From: Voacanga thouarsii
Lineage: Eukaryota; Streptophyta; Magnoliopsida; Gentianales; Apocynaceae
DNA length: 64,000 nt
Direction of reading: 5' to 3'
Assembly: GCA_026120185.1 (NCBI GenBank)
Contig: JANUWF010001659.1
Location: forward strand, 3,782,001 to 3,846,000
Part shown: positions 11,629 through 22,084 of the stretch, piece after piece
Numbering within the stretch: position 1 is the stretch's first letter
Layout of the letters: the number at the start of each line of letters is the position of its first letter
Notes under the pieces: model-generated
The model's database searches: none
The model's input: the letters and a program-made list of their open reading frames with translations, nothing else
Told to the model about the DNA's origin: nothing
Made by a program: the position numbers and the translations under genes

Positions 11629-12411
11629 ATGTCGACAAACCTAAACTTGCGTAGCATCTTGGAAACAAACAAGCTCACTGAATCAAACTATTTGGACTGG
11701 TATAGAAACTTGAGAATCGTTCTCAAGTCGGAAAAGTTGCTCTACATGCTAGAAGCTCCTATTCCGCCACCTCCAGCTCAAGATGCTCCTGCTGAAGAGC
11801 ATGCTGTCCACAAGAAGCATAAAGAAGATAGCGACACAACATCTTGTATCATGTTGGCGTCAATGTCTCCTGAGCTGCAGAAACAGCATGAGCATATGGA
11901 TGCTCAATCAATGATCCTCCATCTTAGAGAGCTGTTTGATAAACAAGCTAGAATAGAGAGATATGAGATCTCTAAACAACAGTTCCGTGCTAAGATGGTT
12001 GAGGGTGCTTCAGTGGCCACTCATGGGCTGCAGATGTTGGGCTATATTGAAAAACTTGGGTCTCTTTGGTTCGTAATGGATCATAACTTAAGTATTGACT
12101 TAATTCTGCAATCATTACCAAGTACTTTTTCGCAGTTTGTGATCAACTACCACATGAATAATGTTGAGACCACAATACCTGAGCTAATCAATCTGCTTAA
12201 GACTGCTGAGTCCTCTATGAAAAAGGATGATAAGGCAATCTTGTTAGTAGGTTCTTCATCTTCTAAGAAAAAGGTTTCTAAGAAGAAGAAGAAGAACACT
12301 CCTACTAAACCCAAAGGATGTGTCAAGAAGAAGGAGGCTGCCCCTAAAGGCCCATGTCATCATTGTGGCAAAATGGGCCATTAGAGGCGTAACTGCAAGG
12401 CCTACTTGGAG
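11629..12411 (+). pseudogene. gag: copia-F gag domain
   Basis: Residues 1-251 are open. The N-terminus is MSTNLNLRSILETNKLTESN, then LDWYRNLRIVLKSEK, followed by a UBN2-like gag region (ILQSLPSTFSQFV near residue 163). A Lys-rich stretch (residues about 208-236) leads into the zinc knuckle C-HH-C-GKMG-H at residues 243-251. Trp would follow the His, but the codon is TAG (12382-12384); the last knuckle Cys is readable beyond it in RRNC. Gag packages the RNA and builds the particle. The start is supported by position after the leader and by the family-typical opening residues. Confidence 0.9.
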
Positions 12412-13044
12412 ACTGTGAAGGAAAAGAAGGAGAAGGAGAAGCTTGCAAGCACTTCTACTTCTAATCCTGGTATGTTTATGATTGAGATTAATACTGCCTT
12501 TAATAATGAGATATGGGTATTGGATACCGGTTGTGGATCTCATTTATGCAATAATCTGTAGGGACTAAAGGACAGTAGAAGGTTAGAGAAAGGTGGCGTG
12601 GACCTACGAGCTGCAAATGGAGCAAAGGTTGCTGCACTAGCTGTGGGGACTTATCATCTCAATCTATCTTCTGGATTAGTTTTAGAACTACAAAACTGTT
12701 ATTTTGTACCAGTTTTATTGAAAAATATTATCTCAGTTGCTTGTTTAGACTTATTCGGATTTTATTTAAGTTTTAAGAATAAATGTTGTTCTTTCTCATT
12801 AAATGATATTCATTACGGTTCTGCAACTTTGATCAATGGTTTATATGTTCTAGACATGTATATTCCAATTCTCAATATAAGTAAAAAGAAACATAAAAAG
12901 GATAACTTAATCTCATCTTACTTATGGCATTGTCGTTTAGGCCATGTAAATGAAAAACGTGTGTCTAAGTTATATAAATTGGGTGACTTAGGGTCATTTG
13001 ATTACGAATCATATGACACATGAGAATCTTGTTTACTTGGAAAA
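12412..13044 (+). pseudogene. pol: copia-F protease and pre-integrase region
   Basis: The aspartic protease motif is WVLDTGCGSH, with the catalytic Asp codon at 12523-12525 (about residue 299 of the polyprotein). A TAG at 12559 follows NNL. The open piece 12598-13023 covers the protease core (hydrophobic flap-like region, NCYFVPVLLKNIISV) and the start of the integrase zinc region LWHCRLGHVN. It ends with TGA at 13021, which replaces the first Cys of the CESC pair; the second (ESC) is present. Both protease catalytic and integrase zinc-binding parts are otherwise recognisable. Confidence 0.85.
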
Positions 13045-13900
13045 ATGGCTAAAACTTCTTTTTCAAGAAAAGGAGAAAGGGCAAAAGAGTTATTAGAACT
13101 CGTACATTCAGATGTATGTTGCCCAATGTCAATACAAGCAAGAGGAGGTTATCAAAACTTCATTACCTTTATTGATGATTATTCTCGATATGGGTATTTG
13201 TATTTGATGAAATACAAATATGAAGCCTTTGACCGTTTCAAAGACTTCAAGAATGAAGTAGAGAAACAACTTGGCAAAAGTATTAAAGCTCTTAGATCCG
13301 ATCGAGGAGGTGAATACTTAAGTCAAGAGTTTCTAAGTTATCTAAGAGATAACGGAATATTATCTCAATGGACTCCACCATATACACCTCAACATAACGG
13401 TGTATCTGAGAGATGGAATCGAACCCTTCTTGACATGGTAAGGACCATGATGGCTTTTGCAGACCTACCAAAATCGTTTTGGGGGTACGCACTGGAGACT
13501 ACTGTTTACATTTTAAACAGAGTTCCGTCAAAAACGGTTGATACCACTCCTTATGAGTTATTCTTTGGTAAGAGACCAAAGTTATCTCATTTAAGGATTT
13601 GGGGTTGCCCTACTTTTGTTAAAAAGGTAATGTCAGACAAACTTGAAAATAAGTCTGACAAATGTTTGTTTGTTGGATATCCAAAAGAATCGTTTGGATA
13701 TTACTTCTATCTTCCTTCTGAAAATAAAGTTTTTATTTCAAAACATGCTGTCTTCTTAGAGAAGGAGCACATGTTCAAAGAAGATAGTGGGAGCAAGCTT
13801 GAACTTAGTGAAGTTCAAGAAGAGCAAACAAATATTGATCAACCTTCTGAACCTGTATCTATTCAAATAGATGAACCTTCTAACACACAAGAGCTTCGTA
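13045..13900 (+). pseudogene. pol: copia-F integrase core, catalytic triad intact
   Basis: This is part of the open stretch 13045-14625. The catalytic residues are Asp in LVHSDVCCPM (codon 13111), Asp in LRSDRGGEY (13300) and Glu in GVSERWN (13408). The last two are separated by exactly 35 residues, the DD35E spacing of retroviral-type integrases. After it come SFWGYALETTVYILNRVPSK and the LRIWGC and KCLFVGYP motifs typical of the copia integrase C-terminus. The enzyme would insert the cDNA and make the 5-bp target duplication. HSDVCCPM has Cys where Gly is usual. Confidence 0.9.
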
Positions 13901-13959
13901 GGTCAAGTAAGATACGAGTGGCACCTGAGAGATATGGATTTCTCATAAGTGACCATAAT

Positions 13960-15026
13960 GACGTATTGCTCATAGATGATGATGAGCCAACTACTTACGA
14001 TGATGTTCTGAATAGTTCAGAATCTGACAAATGGCTCGAAGCTATGAAGTCAGAGATGGATTCCATGTATGACAACCAAGTATGGACTTTGGTTGATCCA
14101 CCTGAAGGAATCAAGACTATAGGTTGTAAATGGGTTTTCAAAAAGAAAACTGGCATGGATGGTAATGTGGTTACCTATAAGGCTCGCTTGGTAGCAAAAG
14201 GTTATCGTCAACGACAAGGTATTGACTATGACGAAACTTTTTCACCAGTTGCGATGTTGAAATCCATAAGAATACTCCTAGCCATTGCCGCTCATTACGA
14301 TTATGAGGTCTGGCAAATGAATGTGAAAATAGCTTTGCTTAATGGAAACCTGATTGAGGAAGTGTATATGACACAGCCTGAAGGTTTTATATCCGAAGAT
14401 GGCACAAAGGTGTGCAAGTTGCAAAGGTCTATTTATGGACTTAAGCAAGCATCTAGGAGTTGGAATATCCATTTTGATGAGACAATTAAAGAATTTGGTT
14501 TCATTCAAAACATGGATGAACCTTGTGTGTACAAGAAGGCTAGTAGGAGTAAAGTTATTTTCCTATTGCTTTATGTAGATGACATATTGCTTATAGGAAA
14601 TGATGTTCCATTCTTCAATCAGTGAAGATTTGGTTGTCCAAGATGTTCTCCATGAAAGACCTTGGAGAAGTAACCTATATTCTGGGAATAAAGATCTATA
14701 GAGATAGATCTAGAAGGTTGCTAGGTCTTTCACAGTCTGCATACATAGACAAAGTGCTAAAAAGGTTCAGCATGGATCAATCCAAAAGAGGATTCTTACC
14801 TATGACACATGGTGTAAGCCTTTCAAAGTTGATGTCCCCAAAGACACAAGTTGAAAGAGATCACATGAGTAGAATTCCATATGCTTCGGCAATTGGGTCT
14901 ATCATGTATGCTATGATATGTACTAGACCCGATGTATCGTGTGCTCTTAGTTTGACAAGCAGATACCAATCTGATCCTAGAAAGGGTCACTGGGCGGCTG
15001 TAAAGAATATCCTTATGTACTTATGA
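13960..15026 (+). pseudogene. pol: copia-F reverse transcriptase, active site intact
   Basis: RT motifs in order: WLEAMKSEMDSM, GCKWVFKKK, YKARLVAKGYRQRQGIDYDE, LLNGNLIEEVYM, SIYGLKQASRSWN, then the catalytic loop YVDDILLIG (first Asp codon at 14578). A one-base deletion near 14611-14617 shifts the frame, so the open piece ends at 14625 and the rest (KIWLSKMFSMKDLGE, YILGIKIYRDRS, SRIPYASAIGSIMYAM) continues in the piece 14622-15026. TGA 15024 replaces an Arg codon. All polymerase residues I can identify are present. Confidence 0.9.
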
Positions 15027-15556
15027 AGGATTAAGGATGCATTCTTGATATATGGAGATGGTGGTTTACAAGTAAGAGGGTATACTGATGCCAGCTTTCA
15101 GTCCGATAAGGACGACTTCAAATCACAATCTGGCTACGTTTTTACATTAGGTGGTGGGGCAGTTAGTTGGAAGAGCTCCAAACAAGAGACTACTGCCGAT
15201 TCGACTACTGAAGCAGAGTACATAGCAGCTTCTGAAGCAGCTAAAGAAGCAGTATGGATCAAGAAGTTCATCACTGAACTTGGAGTGGTGCCCAGCATTG
15301 TTGATTCAATACCTTTGTATTGTGACAACAATGGAGCCATTGCACAGGCAAAGGAACCACGATCTCATCAACGATCTAAGCATGTACTTAGACGCTATCA
15401 TCTGATAAGAGAAATCATATATAGAGGAGATGTAAAGATAGAGAGAATTCCCACGGATCGAACATAGCTGATCCACTCACTAAAGCGCTTTCCCAGAAGA
15501 AACATGATAAATATGTTGAGTCATTTGGTATTCGACACATGAATGATTGGCTCTAG
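15027..15556 (+). pseudogene. pol: copia-F RNase H and polyprotein end
   Basis: The open piece 15045-15467 holds copia RNase H: GYTDASFQ (first acidic residue, Asp codon at 15087), SGYVFTLGGGAVSWKS, STTEAEYIAASEAAKEAVW (Glu), and LYCDNNGAIAQAKEP (Asp). A missing base near 15463 shifts the end out of frame. In the shifted frame ADPLTKALSQKKHDKY and IRHMNDWL lead to TAG 15554-15556. The protein degrades the RNA strand of the RNA-DNA hybrid. Confidence 0.88.
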
Positions 15557-15559
15557 TGC

Positions 15560-15570
15560 AAGTGGGAGTT
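15560..15570 (+). other. polypurine tract of copia-F
   Basis: AAGTGGGAGTT directly precedes the 3' LTR start at 15571 and follows the polyprotein stop by three bases. Confidence 0.85.
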
Positions 15571-17262
15571 TGTTAGTGTTGTGCCCTAGAGGCAATCACT
15601 TGTACCATGTATATTGCATATTAAATTAATAAGAGGCGTTCTTTATCTTTCAGTTTGATTGTTATATCTAAATATGTTTACAAACCGTTAGATAAAGTCC
15701 CTAGGACAACACAGTTTTAAGGAAATCAAGATAGAGATCATGATGTGAGATTCCTACTACACTATGCAGTGTTTGTACTTAAATAATCCCCAGTCATAGT
15801 ATTAATAAGATGGGACATTATTAATATGCCAAGACTGGCACATGTTATATCTCTTGATTGGATCAAGCGGTGCTTCTCATATCCGTGGGTATTGGGATAC
15901 TCAGGATTAACGTGTGGATGCTTGTTTTGAAACAAGTTCATTAGATGACCTAGCTACGAGATAATCACTTGGATAACTATTTAGTGCCAGTGATATAATC
16001 TCATTATAGCAAGTGTGCAAGTATTCTTAGACTTGAGATCTCCAAGGTACTTTGTTTATCGAGCGTTGTACTTTGATTCTAATCTTTGGAGTCTTATCTA
16101 GGACCGCCTATGGGATGGATATTGGGTACAACGTAAAGTAAACGAAAGTAGTTGAGAGGGTCAATAAAGGATTCACCACTCCTAATAGTAGGAGAGTATA
16201 TCTCAAGGCTACTTGTAGAAATCATTACTCATGAAGTCCTTGGCCAAGGCGACTATGTGATGGAAATGGTTCCAATTGATACACATATTGAGTAATGGAT
16301 TTCTTCAGCAAGTACTAAAATATTCGGGCCATAATTAATAATATTCTGGAGGGAGTTGGCACTAATTCCATGCTCTAGACCGAATGAGATATTGTATGTT
16401 GAAAGGAGTTTATTGCACTGATAATTTGCTATTGAAAGGTTCATGTCAAGCCACTTGACTTTCTCGACTTTTGGGTGGTCAAGAGTCATTGCTAGATGTC
16501 GCTCTTGATATGCTAAATATGAATTTATTAATTAGAGAATTAATAAATTTAATCCTTTATTTTATTAAGGATTATTAATTCTAATATTGTTAGAATTAAT
16601 TCATATTATGCTACCAATAAGACCAGGAAACCTAATGGGTCACACACAATAAAGGTTTGAATGCTCAAATATATTATTTGATAATATTGTGGGGTTAATT
16701 AAAAGAAGGGAATATATTTATAGGTGAATTATAAGTTTGTTATAATTCATGGGACCTAATTATAATTAAGTAAACTTTAAGGACCAATTTGTTGACAATT
16801 GGACGTTGAAGGACTAAGTTGCAATTTATGGTAATTATAAATCTATAAATATAAGGAAACGGTTTCCTTAAGGTGAGAGACAGAATATTCACGCAATAAT
16901 AGAGAAACCGTTTCTCTGCCTCTCTCTTGATCAAATCCTAGCCGTCTCTCTTCTTGATCAAAACCCTAGCCTCCCGAATTCTACTAGCATAGAATTGTGA
17001 GATTGTGAACATTCAACCTTGTGTGGATTATCATTAGAGGGAGTTCTTTCTTGGACTTCAGTTGAGCTGCAGTGAACGGTTTTAGATAATCTGGATCGTG
17101 CCTGCGTTCTTGTTTCTGAAATTTTTGAATTCTAGCTTCTCGAGGTAATAAACGCAATCTTCTCCTTTTTCCCATTTCTATTGCAAACCCGTGATCCATG
17201 GCTTGAATTTCTTGTTGTTTTCCGCTGCGCTTAATCTGATTATGCATGATAGAAATCCTTCA
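15571..17262 (+). repeat. 3' LTR of copia-F
   Basis: Same 1692-bp length and ends as the 5' LTR. Substitutions are scattered, mostly transitions. The TATA box (16843-16853) and both palindromes are kept. Confidence 0.95.
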
Positions 17263-17267
17263 AGTTT
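17263..17267. repeat. target site duplication, right copy (AGTTT)
   Basis: Matches 8176-8180 exactly and adjoins the 3' LTR end CA. Confidence 0.92.
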
Positions 17268-17480
17268 AGCCAGACCACTAATCCATACTCAAGCCGTAGG
17301 GTATAAATCCACGTTGTAGCAGTATTAGTCTGGGTTTCTCTCATTTTAATACTTTTAGAAACTGCTACTACAGGTCTAGTTCTACATATTCTTAATACAT
17401 ATATATAATGAAGTAAGAGGACTACTCACTAGTTAATAGTAAGCCATTCCGCACATGCAATTCAAAGCATAATAACCTTG
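17268..17480 (-). repeat. copia-M1 3' LTR, right fragment
   Basis: Continuation of 7900-8180. It matches 44397-44620 and 41085-41290, for example 'AGTAAGAGGACTACTCACTAG' near 17415. It ends around 17480, where RNase H sequence follows directly. About 0.5 kb that should hold the LTR start and polypurine tract has been deleted relative to copia-M2. Confidence 0.75.
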
Positions 17481-17619
17481 CCATGAAGAGATTACCATCC
17501 TCCTTGGATGCCACTGAAGCTGTTACATACTCAACTTTGATGGTTGAATCAATAATACAATATCACTTAATACTTCTGCAGAAAAATAGCCTCTTCAGGT
17601 AAGGTAAAAACATATCCAC
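17481..17619 (-). pseudogene. pol: copia-M1 RNase H fragment, separated part
   Basis: The reverse complement of 'CTTGGATGCCACTGAAGCTG' encodes the SATEA-like Glu motif region of RNase H and lines up with 45194-45305 in copia-M2. It stops at 'CATATCCAC', where the tandem LTR array begins. The RNase H reading resumes at 32212 with a small loss. This is the place where the array entered copia-M1. Confidence 0.75.
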
Positions 17620-19242
17620 TATAACATCCCACATTTTCATTTCGTAGTGGGCTTTCTCTTCATAGGATATTGCCCCGTCTGAACTCCCAGACAAGGGGTC
17701 TTTATAATAGATCAATATACTTAACACAGCGAAAACATATTATAACTAAAAAATAGGGAATTTATTAATACGAAAATTTCGTAATACATGGACTTCAAAT
17801 TCTTCATACAATATTCCAAACTTAAAACATATAATATAACATATTACCTATTTCATTCCTCACCACGCTTCCATTGCGCATTCTAATCACCAACCTGTAC
17901 CATAGACCCAAAAAACATATATGAAAATGTGTAAGTGCTAAAACACTTAGTGAGTCCCATGTGTGCTCGTGACATTCAGATAAAATAGGTTTCACAAATT
18001 TTACAAAAAAACCAATTGTTAAACAAATATGAGATCTCATAATTGGCACATAACAGACATTTTCCACAGATGGAGATTAATAGTACTATTATCTTTCAAA
18101 TTCACATTGCAATAACTGCCATAAGGAACATCAATCTAACTGGTGACATTAATAATATATGAACATTAGTCCTATGAACATAACCATAACATATTTCACA
18201 ATGAGAAAAATTTAGTAGGACAAACAATATCCATGATTAATAAAACACTCATTTTCATATATTTTGGAAAATCACTGACAAAAATACAGTAGTTGTTAAA
18301 TAAAGGGGATTCAGCTCATCTTTGTTAATTCCTTAAGCAATGAATCCTTTAATGTTCTAATCACTTTCTTTTTCTTTCTTTCTCTCCTCTCTTCTTCTTT
18401 TCTCTCTTGTTCCAGCTCACCCTCTCTCTCTCTTCCTTCTCTCTCTTCCTTCTCAGTTTTCCTTTCTCATTTCTTTCTTTTCTTATTCCATTCTTCCTCT
18501 CATTTTCGCCACCCTCTCTCTCTTGCTTCTTCCTTCTCCTTTATCCTCTATTTATGGTGTTAAAAAGCTTATTCTAGAAGCTTGGATGAAAGCTTAGGTA
18601 GGAAATAAACAAATATGATAGGAATACTTGGAATGGTGATTCAGCATTTCTAGAAACCTTAGGGATACTTGGCGGTGACTCACCTAGCTTAGTCATCAGA
18701 AGAATTCTATAGAAACTTAGAGAAAAATGGTAGAAGTTGGAGAATTCTATAGAAAGTAATAGAATTTTGTAGGAAATTCAAGAAACTAGAAGAATATGTG
18801 AGAATGTTCATAAATCTTGCATGGTCAACATTGGTCAAAGATTGGTCAAACTTGCCAACTAGAATGGGTCATCTTCATTAACCGTTGTGAACCCCATGGC
18901 TACTTTCTAAAATAGCTTTTAGAAGCAAGAAGAAGACTTTAGAAGCTTTTAGAACATAATATAATATCAAATTATAGATTAGAATAAAGTAAAAGCTCAC
19001 GAAATGTTTTAGAAAATTATAGAATCTTTTATAACATTATAGAAAATGGAAAGGTCAAAGCAAAGTCAAATACTCATCTTATCTCTTTATCAAATATAAT
19101 ACAATTCTTCTCATAAAATATTAATTTCATATATAATGATTTTTATTGAAAACAAAAGAAAATAACTTTATAAAATTCAAGAAAATTCTTAACAGATCAC
19201 AAATATAATAAAATAAATATCATGTTAAGGTGGAATGCTACA
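17620..19242 (-). repeat. LTR A of tandem array
   Basis: The left end is TATAACATCCC (degenerate TGTAACACC); the right end is GGTGGAATGCTACA. Aligned with LTRs B and C across its length. A TATA-like motif on the minus strand lies near 18547-18556 (CATAAATAGAGG), followed leftwards by a long pyrimidine tract in the plus reading (18366-18545). Confidence 0.85.
18366..18545. repeat. pyrimidine-rich tract in LTR A
   Basis: Mostly CTTT and CTCT words on the plus strand (GAAA/GAGA on the transcribed minus strand), just downstream of the presumed start site. Equivalent tracts lie at 20398-20518 and 31375-31550 in LTRs B and C. Confidence 0.8.
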
Positions 19243-19665
19243 ATCTCCTCTTTTAAAAGAAATTTTGTACTCGAATTTTGAAAATACAACAACATCTCCA
19301 ATATCAATTTCTTCAAAATCAATAATATCAATTTCTTCAAAATCACTAATTGATAGTGTTTCCAAAAATCATAAACTTAAGCACTTTTCTGCTGTCAATC
19401 ATTTCTTGTGACCATATCTACAACCACAAGTTCAATATCTCAAAAATTCATAAAATACTCCGATAACAATTGTATTCTCAAAATCATTCACCTAAAATAT
19501 GTGATACCACTTGTAATTCAAGTCAATTTCTCTCAAAGTTATTCACCTAAAATTATTTTCCTAAGTCTCCAATTGTAACAACTAAGTTCAACAATCTACA
19601 ACCTTATCTTTAATGCCAACAATCAATATCTTCTAGATCGTTAAACCTATAGCTCTGATATCAGC
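19243..19665 (-). other. internal region 1 of tandem array, with PBS and PPT
   Basis: On the minus strand it runs from GCTGATATCAGAGCTA (19650-19665, next to LTR B; one mismatch to the tRNA-Met site TGGTATCAGAGC) to a purine stretch at 19243-19257 next to LTR A. Only 423 bp, with no ORF. Confidence 0.8.
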
Positions 19666-20518
19666 TGTAACACCTCATATTCCTATGTTAGAGTGGGCCT
19701 TATCTTCATGGGATGTCGCCTCGTTTAATCTCCCAGACAATTATAATGGACCAATATACTTAACACAAAGAAAACATTTTACAACCTCAAAATATGGAAT
19801 TTATTAATACGAAAATTTCATAATACATGGACTTCGAATCCTCTATACAATATTCCAAACTTAAAATATATAATATAATATATTACTTATTTCATTCTCA
19901 CCATGCTTCCATTGCACCCTCTAGTCACCAAACCATACCACAGAGCATAAAAATATACACAAAAATATGTGAGCACTAAAACACTTAGTGAGTCCTGTGT
20001 GTGCTTGTGATTCTCCGATAAAATAGCTTTTTATGGTATTTTATAAACAAAACCACTTGTAAAACATACATTAGACCTCATAATTGGCACGTAACAAAAA
20101 AATTTCACACATGGAGATTAATGGTCATACTATCTTTCAAATTCATATCGCAATAACCTTTGGAAGGAACATTAGTCCAACCAGTAACATTAATACCATA
20201 GGAACATTAGTCCTATGAATGTAACCACAACATATTTTGCAACGAGAATGAATTCAGTGGGACACACAATATCCATACTTTGTAAAATACACATTTTTAT
20301 ATATTTTGGAAAATTACTTGCAAAAACACGGTAGTTGAAAAATAAAGGGGACCAATCTCATCATTGCTAATTCCTCAAGCAATCATTCCTTTAAAGTTCT
20401 AATCTCTTTCTCTCTTCTCTCTATTTCTCTTTCTTTCCACCTCTCATCTCTTCTTTTTTCTTTCTTGTTCCGGCTCACTCTTCCTCTCTCTTTCTTCTCA
20501 GTTTTCCTTCTTCCTTTT
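19666..20518 (-). repeat. LTR B, left part
   Basis: Starts TGTAACACCTCATATTCC and follows LTR A closely up to the pyrimidine tract, where the Athila-type element is inserted after CTTTT (20514-20518). The rest resumes at 29420. Confidence 0.85.
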
Positions 20519-22069
20519 TGATGCGTATTTATTTGAGTATAAAAATCATGTAAAAATAAGCAGATTCCCAATCAAATTTAAATTAAAACGTTAATCCCAA
20601 ATTACATATATGAGCAAGCGTACTCATCATTAACATAGCATAGGGTTCAAACGAGTATCGATCCTCCAGGAATAAGTATGCATTAATCACTTTTCTTTCA
20701 TTGTTTAACTGACTCAATAAAGTGAAAAAGAAATAAAAAGGAAAATAAAATAAAATAAAATAAAATAATATATATATGTCAAGGATGGAGAATTATGTAA
20801 CTCAAACCATTATTCTGACAAACATGATCTTAAAGTACCTAATCATTATCATAATTAATTATTCTCTTGGCATCATGAAGGATTAAAGTAAATTCACTTA
20901 TTTGGTCAATCCATGAAATCACTATCTTCTAGATAAATTAGCATTACTTGGTCTCGTCTCAACTAATTCACCCAAAAAATGCATTAAACACAGTTCTTGA
21001 TTAAATTTCCTTCGTCTCGAAAAACTTAAAACATGAAATTAATCAATGAATCCTTGGTCTTGGCTGACATCAATTAACCTTTAATTACCAGTTCTCATCA
21101 ATCAACCCCTTTGGTCCAGTAAGTTCATCGACGATGAATATGAAATTAATGAAGTGAAACCACCATTAACCCCCTTAGTCCAGTAAGTTAATGGAAGGGA
21201 ATAATCAACTAATCTCGTAATAAGCACAAGTAATTAAATATTAAGAAGAACAACCAATTAATCAAAAGATCAAATAACTCTAAAAATCATGAATACCTAA
21301 AATAATGTTGAATTACAATAAAATAATTAACACATCATTGTTCAAGAAAAAGAAAACAAAGTAAAAGAAAGCACTTATAGAAAAGCTTCCTTCTTCTTCA
21401 TTTGAAGACCTTCTTGCACAATCCTCCTTAATTTGGCAGAATTCCTTATTGATTTGAGTAATTTTCTATTATGATCTATGAATTCCCCCCTCCATTTTCC
21501 TTATGTTTTCCATCTATTTATAGGCTTAGGAAGTGCCTAAACTCGTTGGTGTAGGGTTTTTGGCCGATTAAAAATAGAAAGATACAAAAATTCTGCAGAT
21601 TACCAAAAATCGTGTGCAAAAATCAAGGCACCGCCTCAACATCAGGTCATAGCCGGCGCTGCCTTGGCTACCTAGAGCCGGCGCCGGTTGTGTTCTGTTT
21701 CCTTAGTTGTTCGTCGATTTTTTCTTGATTTCTTCGCAATGTTTTCCAGTGTGCAGTCGGCGCCGGTTCTAGCTTCCCAGCCGGTGCCGGTTCAGTTCAA
21801 TTCCGGGCGTTTCACTAATTTGTCATCACCTCAAAGTACATGCCAATAGCACGTGGCTGGCACCGTTTCCTTTGCCTTGTCCGACGCCGCCTTTGTTCTG
21901 TTTTGTGATGTTTTTGTTTTTTTTACCCCTAAAATTTAAAATAATGTACAAAATACTTTTTCAAGGGTAAAATCTCAAATATAAAGGATTATGACTAGTT
22001 ATTGAATAAAATATATCACAAAATAGCCTCAAAGAACTAGGAAAAATATGACTAATTTAAGCCCTATCA
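20519..22069 (-). repeat. 3' LTR of Athila-1
   Basis: Plus-strand reading starts TGATGCGTATTTATTTGAG and ends AAGCCCTATCA. A minus-strand TATA box, CTATAAATAGATG, lies at 21511-21523. Several GGCGCCGG-type GC-rich words occur at 21645-21890. It shares the whole length with 27878-29419 and 53872-55403. Confidence 0.92.
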
Positions 22070-22084
22070 ATTCCCCCACACTTA
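22070..22084 (-). other. polypurine tract of Athila-1
   Basis: On the minus strand AAGTGTGGGGGAAT adjoins the 3' LTR start TGATAGGG. A second similar purine run (GTGTGGGGGAGTGG) lies at 23563-23578 next to the conserved Athila sequence CAATGTCCAGTTTAAG. Confidence 0.8.

Larger units (their letters stand above)
11629..15556 (+). pseudogene. gag-pol: copia-F gag-pol polyprotein, about 1310 codons, nearly intact
   Basis: A single frame runs from ATG 11629 to TAG 15554-15556. It is interrupted by four stops and two one-base deletions. The stops are TAG 12382 (Trp site), TAG 12559 (Gln site), TGA 13021 (Cys site) and TGA 15024 (Arg site). One deletion lies near 14611-14617 (VPFFNQ before the stop at 14623), the other near 15463 (RIPTDRT instead of DRNIADP). 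Correcting for these, length and order are those of a normal copia polyprotein, and the ending HMNDWL lies next to the polypurine tract. The protease would cut it into gag, protease, integrase and RT-RNase H. As it stands the product would stop within the nucleocapsid. Confidence 0.93.
8181..17262 (+). mobile_element. complete Angela-like Ty1/copia retrotransposon (copia-F)
   Basis: A 9082-bp element with two 1692-bp LTRs that begin TGTTAGTGTTGTGCCCTAGA and end AGAAATCCTTCA, flanked by AGTTT on both sides. It carries a primer-binding site after the 5' LTR, a long leader, one gag-pol reading frame in the order gag, protease, integrase, RT, RNase H, and a polypurine tract before the 3' LTR. The LTR start with CCCTAGAGGCAAT and the gag opening resemble the Angela/BARE lineage; this is from memory of the family, not a search. 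The LTRs differ at roughly 45 positions by eye (about 2.7 percent) with no indels, so it is the youngest well-dated insertion here. It sits inside the 3' LTR of copia-M1. Confidence 0.95.

Noticed and set aside
12256..12543. 95-residue minus-strand ORF
   Set aside because: Antisense of the copia-F gag Lys-rich and zinc-knuckle region; Leu-rich shadow of AAG codons.
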